The notes below the pieces were generated by a model. The model was not told the DNA's origin and searched no databases. It was given only the letters and a program-made list of their open reading frames with translations. From assembly GCA_964461435.1 (NCBI GenBank), contig CAYWUI010000047.1, forward strand, positions 1 through 21,520: 21,520 nt of DNA, given 5' to 3'. The position numbers and the translations under genes are program-made. Positions within the stretch are counted from its first letter, which is position 1. Every line of letters starts with the position of its first letter. Shown piece after piece: positions 16,449 to 21,520 of the stretch. Source of the stretch: G020354785 sp964461435. Its GTDB lineage: Bacteria; Bacteroidota; Bacteroidia; Bacteroidales; UBA10428.

Positions 16449-17666
16449 ATGAAAGTTTTAATTCTTAACTGTGGCAGCTCATCAATAAAATACCAGCTTT
16501 TTGATATGAATAAAAAATCTGTCCTTGCTAAAGGCATAGCCGAAAAGGTCGGATTAAAAGGTTCATTTGTAAATCATGAAAAGGAAAATGGAGACAAAGT
16601 GGTCTTTGAGGGTGAAATTTTAGACCACCTGGTGGGCATCGAATACATCCTGGGAATAATTATAAGTAAAAAGCACGGATGCATATCCGACCTTGAAGAA
16701 ATTAATGCCGTTGGCCACAGGGTAGTTAATGGAGGCGAGAAGTTCAGTTCCAGTATATTTATCACGGACGAGGTGCAGGCGGAAATTGAAAAATTCAGCC
16801 AGCTCGCTCCTCTGCATAACCCTGCAAACCTGAAAGGTATAAATGCGGTAAAACTGCTGATTCCCGGCGTACCACAGGTAGCAGTATTTGACACTGCCTT
16901 TCATCAAACCCTTCCGGAACACGTATATATGTATGCTATTCCCTATTCCCTTTACAATAAGTACGGGATTCGAAAATACGGGTACCATGGTACAAGTCAC
17001 TATTACATAAGCCGCAGGGCAGGTGAAATTTTAAATACCGATATTTCAAAGCTTAAAATCATTACCTGCCATTTGGGAAACGGATCTTCAATAACAGCCA
17101 TAAGAGACGGAAAATCAATAGAAACATCCATGGGATTTACTCCCCTGGAGGGACTTATAATGGGTACCCGTCCGGGAGACCTTGACATCGGTATACTGAC
17201 ATTTATAATGGATAAGGAAGAAATCGGACTGGCAGCGGCCAATACTCTTATAAACAAACAAAGCGGCATACTTGGAATTACAGGAGTATCTTCCGACATG
17301 AGAGAAGTTGAAGATGCCGCCCTGAAGGACAATAATCACAGGGCACAGCTGGGACTCGACATGTATATTTACCGGGCAAAAAAATATATCGGTTCATATA
17401 TAACTGTCATGGAGGGTGTGGATTTAATAATATTTTCCGGTGGAATAGGTGAAAACAGCCCTTTGATCCGTGAAAAAATATGCGAGGGACTTCAATTTCT
17501 GGGACTCGAATTTGACAGGAAGAAGAACGCGAATATAAAAGCAAAAGAGGCTGTTATCTCAAAACAGGATTCAAAGATAAAAGTAATGATAATTCCTACC
17601 AATGAGGAACTTGTTATAGCTGAAGACACTATGAAAATAGTTACGCGGATGTCCGGTAAAACATAA
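16449..17666 (+). CDS. ackA: Acetate kinase
   Basis: This enzyme makes acetate and ATP from acetyl-phosphate and ADP in the cytoplasm, and is reversible. The 405 residues are typical. Key residues fall at the same numbers as in the Methanosarcina thermophila enzyme: N7 (LNCGSSS), R91 (GHRVVNGG), D148 (FDTAFH), H180 (YGYHGTSH) and R241 (MGTRPGD). The metal/phosphate Glu is E386 in PTNEEL. The nucleotide site is marked by HLGNGSS (208-214) and SGGIGEN (330-336). It lies 15 bases after the hydroxyacyl-CoA dehydrogenase gene and is the partner of pta. Confidence 0.97.
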   Translation: MKVLILNCGSSSIKYQLFDMNKKSVLAKGIAEKVGLKGSFVNHEKENGDKVVFEGEILDHLVGIEYILGIIISKKHGCISDLEEINAVGHRVVNGGEKFSSSIFITDEVQAEIEKFSQLAPLHNPANLKGINAVKLLIPGVPQVAVFDTAFHQTLPEHVYMYAIPYSLYNKYGIRKYGYHGTSHYYISRRAGEILNTDISKLKIITCHLGNGSSITAIRDGKSIETSMGFTPLEGLIMGTRPGDLDIGILTFIMDKEEIGLAAANTLINKQSGILGITGVSSDMREVEDAALKDNNHRAQLGLDMYIYRAKKYIGSYITVMEGVDLIIFSGGIGENSPLIREKICEGLQFLGLEFDRKKNANIKAKEAVISKQDSKIKVMIIPTNEELVIAEDTMKIVTRMSGKT

Positions 17667-17699
17667 CCTGTATAGTTAAAAAAATGTAGCTGTCATGAG

Positions 17700-18599
17700 A
17701 TGACATTAAAAAAACTTTCAGCTTTAGTTGACATTGCCAGAAAAAAGCCTGTAAAAAAGCTTGTCATTGCCGCCGCAGAAGATGAACAGGTTTTTATAGC
17801 CTCAATGAAGGCCATGGCTAAGAATATAGCCTCCCCGGTCTTTGTGGGAGATAAGCAAAAAATAACCGGACTGGCAACAAAGCTAAATATTAATCCTTCC
17901 GGACTAGAAATTATAAATAATAAAGACCAGGCAGGTTCATGCGAGATAGCCTGTCAGCTCATAAGTGAAGGGAAAGCTGACATTATTATGAAAGGACTTG
18001 TGAATTCCTCAATATTTCTTAAGGCCTTGCTGAACAAAAAATATAGCCTTTTAAAGGATTCTGTCTTAAGTCATCTTGCAATTTTTGAAACCCCCTTTTA
18101 TAGCAAGCTGCTGGGAGTTACCGATGCTGCAATGAATATTTCACCCGGCATCAGGAATAAGGCAGAAATAATTAAAAATGCCGTAAAAGCATTTCATAAA
18201 CTGGGTGTTGGCTGTCCGAAAGTGGCAATACTTAGTGCTACAGAGAGAATAAATCCAAAAATAAAAGCAACGGTTCACGCTTCAAAACTTAAAATGATGA
18301 ACAGCCGTGGAAAAATAAGTAATTGTATTGTTGACGGACCCCTGGCTCTGGATAATGCAATATCAAAGGCGGCAGCCATACATAAGGGTATTGAAAGCGA
18401 GGTTGCCGGAGATGCTGATATTCTGCTGACTCCTGATCTGAACAGTGGCAATATCCTTTACAAATCCCTGAACTTTCTCGGCGGAGCGGTCTCAGCAGGA
18501 ATATTACTGGGAGCATCTGTACCTGTTGTATTAACTTCCAGGTCAGATTCCGATGAAAGCAAATTTATGTCTATTATTTTTGCCGTTGCTATTTTTTAA
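17700..18599 (+). CDS. ptb: Phosphate butyryltransferase
   Basis: This enzyme exchanges CoA for phosphate on butyryl-CoA or related short/branched acyl-CoA, feeding butyrate kinase. The 299 residues match the Ptb branch of the PTA_PTB family. Motifs include PVFVGDKQKI, ADIIMKGLVNSSIFLKA, LSHLAIFETP, LLGVTDAAMNISP, VAILSATERINPK, IVDGPLALDNAIS and DILLTPDLNSGNILYKSL. The immediate buk neighbour, 34 bases downstream, supports Ptb over a second Pta. An ATG at 17695 opens only two codons before TGA, so 17700 is the start. In Bacteroidota such genes also serve branched-chain or aromatic acyl-CoA breakdown, so the true substrate may be isobutyryl- or isovaleryl-CoA. Confidence 0.92.
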   Translation: MTLKKLSALVDIARKKPVKKLVIAAAEDEQVFIASMKAMAKNIASPVFVGDKQKITGLATKLNINPSGLEIINNKDQAGSCEIACQLISEGKADIIMKGLVNSSIFLKALLNKKYSLLKDSVLSHLAIFETPFYSKLLGVTDAAMNISPGIRNKAEIIKNAVKAFHKLGVGCPKVAILSATERINPKIKATVHASKLKMMNSRGKISNCIVDGPLALDNAISKAAAIHKGIESEVAGDADILLTPDLNSGNILYKSLNFLGGAVSAGILLGASVPVVLTSRSDSDESKFMSIIFAVAIF

Positions 18600-18633
18600 T
18601 TGATTAAATTATATGTAACTAAAAATACTTATT

Positions 18634-19725
18634 ATGGAATACAGGATACTGGCTATAAACCCCGGCTCCACTTCAACAAAGGTAGCAGTATATAGTAATG
18701 CAAAACCGGTATTTCTTAAAGACATCAGACATAATGTCGAGGATCTGAAAGTGTTTAAAAGAATCAGCGATCAGTTCAAATACCGGAAAGAAGTAATACT
18801 TAAAGAGCTGAAAGACTCGCATATAGATATTAATAGTATCAATGCAATTGTAGGAAGAGGGGGGCTTGTTCGTCCTATTGAATCGGGAGTTTACAGGATA
18901 AATGATACACTTAAAAAGGATCTGCAGGAAGCACGGGGAGAACATGCAAGCAATCTCGGGGGACTTATTGCCGATGATATAGCACTTGATTTACCCGGCT
19001 GCAACGCTTTCATTGCTGACCCTGTTGTAGTTGACGAGCTGGAAGATGTCGCAAGAATCTCGGGCCATCCTGAATTTAAGCGTATGTCCATCTTCCATGC
19101 GCTGAATCAAAAGGCAACAGCCCGCTCCTACGCCCGGCTGATGAATAAAAGGTACGAGGATCTTAACCTGGTTATTGCGCATATGGGCGGCGGTATATCA
19201 GTTGGAGCCCATAAACACGGACGCGTAATAGATGTTAACCAGGCACTGGACGGGGAGGGCCCATTTTCACCCGAAAGGTCAGGTACACTGCCTGCAGGAG
19301 CGCTGGTAAAAAAGTGTTTTGAAGGCAAACATACCAGGGATGAAATATTGAAATGGATAACAGGCAGCGGCGGATATGTTGCATACCTGGGAACAAACAA
19401 TGCATATGAAGTTGAGCTGCTCGCAGAGGAAGGTGATGAAAAAGCCCGCCTGATACAGGATGCGATGTCTTACCAGATAGGAAAGGAAATAGCGTCAATG
19501 TGCGCAGTACTGCACGGAGAAGTCGATGCAATAATTCTTACCGGGGGAATATCCCATAATCCTATGGTGGTTGAATATGTTAAAAAAATGGTGTCTTTTA
19601 TTGCACCGGTCGTTATATATCCCGGAGAAGACGAAATGCATGCACTGGCAATGAACGGACTGCTGGTGCTTAAAGGCGAAATACTGGCAAAAGATTACGA
19701 TGAGACAACGATAATCAATAAGTAA
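18634..19725 (+). CDS. buk: Butyrate kinase
   Basis: This ASKHA-fold kinase forms butyrate (or a branched short-chain acid) and ATP from the acyl-phosphate made by Ptb. The 363 residues are normal for Buk and shorter than acetate kinase. Motifs are the phosphate-1 loop AINPGSTSTKVAVY (7-20), VGRGGL, HMGGGISVGAHKHGRVID, LDGEGPFSPERSGTLP and the adenosine motif LTGGISHNP. It is the last gene of the operon. Only 6 bases separate its stop from the stop of the convergent SDR gene, leaving no room for a terminator between them. Confidence 0.95.
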   Translation: MEYRILAINPGSTSTKVAVYSNAKPVFLKDIRHNVEDLKVFKRISDQFKYRKEVILKELKDSHIDINSINAIVGRGGLVRPIESGVYRINDTLKKDLQEARGEHASNLGGLIADDIALDLPGCNAFIADPVVVDELEDVARISGHPEFKRMSIFHALNQKATARSYARLMNKRYEDLNLVIAHMGGGISVGAHKHGRVIDVNQALDGEGPFSPERSGTLPAGALVKKCFEGKHTRDEILKWITGSGGYVAYLGTNNAYEVELLAEEGDEKARLIQDAMSYQIGKEIASMCAVLHGEVDAIILTGGISHNPMVVEYVKKMVSFIAPVVIYPGEDEMHALAMNGLLVLKGEILAKDYDETTIINK

Positions 19726-19731
19726 ATCTAT

Positions 19732-20445
19732 CTAAGGATTTGCGATTGAGACCGGGATGATCTTACCCCTGATATATTTATAACCACTTAATGCAAAATC
19801 CACAATGAACCGTGCAATCTCATCAGGCTTCATCTGTGCTTTGTAACCCGGGAAAGCCCTGGCAAACATATCAGTCTGAACAGATCCCAGCGCAAGACAG
19901 TTAAAACAAATGTTACTATCCTTAAACTCGCTGGCAAGACATTCGGTGATACTGGCAAGCGCCGCCTTGCTTGAACTATAATAAGATAATCCCGGATACT
20001 TGGAGCTGCCCTGAAAACCGGCCATACTGCTTATATTTATTATATGAGATGTACTGCTTTTGCCCATATAAGGCAACAACTCCTTAATAAGCAAAGCAGG
20101 GACAAAAAGGTTCATATCATATGTTTCTTTTGCTTCACTGTATGTTATATCTTTAAAGGGTCTATTGATCAATAAACCGGCGTTATTAACCAGAATATCA
20201 ATATGAGCAAAATGTTTCAGGATAATACCTGTAATACCTGATGGATTACTTATCATTTTTTCCAGGTCATAACTGACAGTAATAACCTTTGAATAAGGAT
20301 TGTCAGCCGAACATTTATCTTCAAGCTGTTTGAGCTTCTGCTCATTCCGTGCTATGGCAAGTATTGTGCTACCAGGAATTTCAGCAAACAGTCCGGTTAT
20401 CTCATAGCCGATGCCCTGGCTCGCCCCGGTAACTATTATATTCAT
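19732..20445 (-). CDS. Short-chain dehydrogenase/reductase (SDR) family oxidoreductase
   Basis: This 237-residue protein is a classical SDR. It has the cofactor motif TGASQGIG (6-13), NNAG (87-90), the catalytic Ser in INISSMAG (Ser139 or Ser140) and YSSSK with Y156 and K160. After the first strand, Arg33 (IARNEQK) is at a position often linked to NADP(H) preference, but this is only suggestive. The substrate is unknown; small ketones, sugars or acyl carriers are all possible. It is convergent with buk and divergent from the outer-membrane protein gene, so it is probably its own transcription unit. Confidence 0.9.
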   Translation of the reverse strand: MNIIVTGASQGIGYEITGLFAEIPGSTILAIARNEQKLKQLEDKCSADNPYSKVITVSYDLEKMISNPSGITGIILKHFAHIDILVNNAGLLINRPFKDITYSEAKETYDMNLFVPALLIKELLPYMGKSSTSHIINISSMAGFQGSSKYPGLSYYSSSKAALASITECLASEFKDSNICFNCLALGSVQTDMFARAFPGYKAQMKPDEIARFIVDFALSGYKYIRGKIIPVSIANP

Positions 20446-20548
20446 ACTGATTATTATTTAAATAATTAAAATATTGAAATTTGTTTTATTGTAAGTACAA
20501 AATTTAATATTTTCAACGTTCAATAGTTGTAAAAAATATATTACAAAT

Positions 20549-21169
20549 ATGAAGAGATATGTCATAAAATTATTCGTTTTTATATGTATATTTTTTATAA
20601 GTATTGGGGCTGCAGGCCAATATAAGAAAAATAACCAGAATTTTAAAAGATTTTTCTTCGGCGGCGACTTCTGGCTGAGCTTTGGTACAAATGCCTATAT
20701 TAACGTATCACCCCTGGCCGGGTATAGAATAACTGAGAGACTGTCAGCCGGACTGGGCCCCATTTATATATATGAAATGAATAAAATGACATACCTTGAT
20801 ACTGTGGTCAGTGGAGTTTACCATTATGACACTTATAAAATCAGGACCAGCACTTACGGGGGGAGGGTGTTTCTGACCTATGACCTTATAAAGAACCTTC
20901 ATGAATATATACCTGTAGACATTGGCGATATCCTGGTTCGCTGCGAAAACGAAGTACTTAATGTTGAAACCTTCCTGTTAGATCCTTATAGCCTCAGGGT
21001 ACATTCGTCGGGCAACAGGCTGTGGATCGATAATATCTTAATCGGGGGAGGATTAAGGCAGCCCATAGGCAAAAATGCTTCAGTCAATTTGCTAATATTA
21101 TGGGACGTTACTGAAAATGAATACTCGCCCCACGTAAATCCTGTAATAAGGGTAGGATTTACTTTTTAG
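20549..21169 (+). CDS. Predicted outer-membrane beta-barrel protein, function unknown
   Basis: This 206-residue protein has a signal peptide (MKRYVIKLFVFICIFFISIGAAGQ, cleaved near AAGQ at 21-24; key parts are the basic start and hydrophobic core). The mature part consists of alternating strands such as FGGDFWLSFG, YINVSPLAGYRIT, LSAGLGPIYIY and VNPVIRVGFTF. It ends in Phe, the usual outer-membrane insertion signal. I do not recognise a specific family. About 170 residues fit a small 8-strand barrel. It converges on the partial barrel gene at the right edge. I saw no convincing -33/-7 pair in the 103 bases upstream. Confidence 0.75.
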   Translation: MKRYVIKLFVFICIFFISIGAAGQYKKNNQNFKRFFFGGDFWLSFGTNAYINVSPLAGYRITERLSAGLGPIYIYEMNKMTYLDTVVSGVYHYDTYKIRTSTYGGRVFLTYDLIKNLHEYIPVDIGDILVRCENEVLNVETFLLDPYSLRVHSSGNRLWIDNILIGGGLRQPIGKNASVNLLILWDVTENEYSPHVNPVIRVGFTF

Positions 21170-21196
21170 CATAGGCCGGACAGGGCAAACAAAAAA

Positions 21197-21216
21197 CCCG
21201 GTAAATGATTACCGGG
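21197..21216 (-). terminator. Rho-independent terminator of the right-edge gene
   Basis: A perfect 8-bp stem (CCCGGTAA, 21197-21204, with TTACCGGG, 21209-21216) has an ATGA loop. On the minus strand it is followed by TTTTTTGTTTG, a U-tract. It lies 25 bases past the stop of the minus-strand gene. The plus-strand side lacks a T-run, but the hairpin may still help end the gene at 20549-21169. Confidence 0.8.
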
Positions 21217-21241
21217 CCTGAAAATATATTGAATAATATTC

Positions 21242-21520
21242 TTATCTGAAGCTGATTCCGATACCGGCCGTGACATTTGAATAACTTGCATATGTATAAT
21301 CACCATGAACAGTAATTACGCCAAGCTTCACGCGCATTCCAACATTTATCCTTGGCTTTGTTGGTTTACCGTCATTGTTTTCAATCTCCAGATTTATCGG
21401 ATCTTCTTTCGCACTGCTGTTATTTACCTCCGGAACAGTAGAGGGAAGGACAATTGTGGGCACAGGGTAATAGCCTGTGAGAGCCAGGTCGGTCTTTGTA
21501 TTCACAATTCCCAGTCCGCC
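21242..21520 (-). CDS. C-terminal part of an outer-membrane barrel-like protein (cut by window edge)
   Basis: The reading frame is open to the right edge: five codons (GGLGI) precede the GTG at 21505, so the start is outside the window and only the last 92 residues are visible. The visible part has strand-like segments (ALTGYYPVPTI, PRINVGMRVKLGVITVHGDYTY) and ends in AGIGISFR, close to the aromatic C-terminal strand of outer-membrane proteins. It resembles uncharacterised Bacteroidota barrel proteins such as the DUF6588 type, but I hold that name only weakly. Confidence 0.6.
   Translation of the reverse strand, partial: GGLGIVNTKTDLALTGYYPVPTIVLPSTVPEVNNSSAKEDPINLEIENNDGKPTKPRINVGMRVKLGVITVHGDYTYASYSNVTAGIGISFR

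Overview
The window is a stretch of ordinary chromosome from a member of the Bacteroidota, most likely an anaerobic Bacteroidales/Marinilabiliales-type organism. Four things suggest this: promoters of the TAnnTTTG (-7) / TTG (-33) type, start codons preceded by A/T-rich sequence instead of Shine-Dalgarno sites, signal peptides ending in Ala-x-Gln followed by outer-membrane barrels, and fermentation genes (acetate and butyrate kinases). No tRNA, rRNA, CRISPR array, transposase or phage structural gene was seen.

Left part (1-8354): a secreted TPR protein and DNA gyrase subunit A lie on the minus strand. The Clp ATPase gene clpC is divergent from gyrA. Quinone-type dihydroorotate dehydrogenase (pyrD) and a small XRE-type regulator follow on the minus strand. 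The TPR gene and the regulator gene each have a full -33/-7 promoter candidate.

Middle (8355-14140): a 926-base A/T-rich gap upstream of the regulator holds repeated copies of a 10-mer, ACANATGTAA. Two copies sit in and beside the regulator's own promoter, and a related palindrome lies inside its 3' coding end. This looks like an autoregulated operator array. It is followed by a glutamate/aspartate-type symporter (plus strand) and, on the minus strand, a 982-residue FAD/iron-sulfur 2-hydroxyacid dehydrogenase with a downstream C_GCAxxG_C_C protein.

Right part (14449-21520): a five-gene plus-strand operon reads phosphate acetyltransferase, an atypical 3-hydroxyacyl-CoA dehydrogenase, acetate kinase, phosphate butyryltransferase, butyrate kinase. 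It gives two complete acyl-CoA -> acyl-phosphate -> acid + ATP pathways in one transcript, beside the divergent hydroxyacid dehydrogenase. A short-chain dehydrogenase, a small outer-membrane barrel protein and the 3' end of a second barrel protein, with its terminator, close the window.

The most notable points are the operator array around the regulator, a 19-codon upstream ORF overlapping the clpC start, the 3-hydroxyacyl-CoA dehydrogenase with a replaced active-site Asn inside the kinase operon, and a class-1-like catalytic Cys in a class-2-shaped PyrD. I found no clear evidence of a wholly new multi-gene system.
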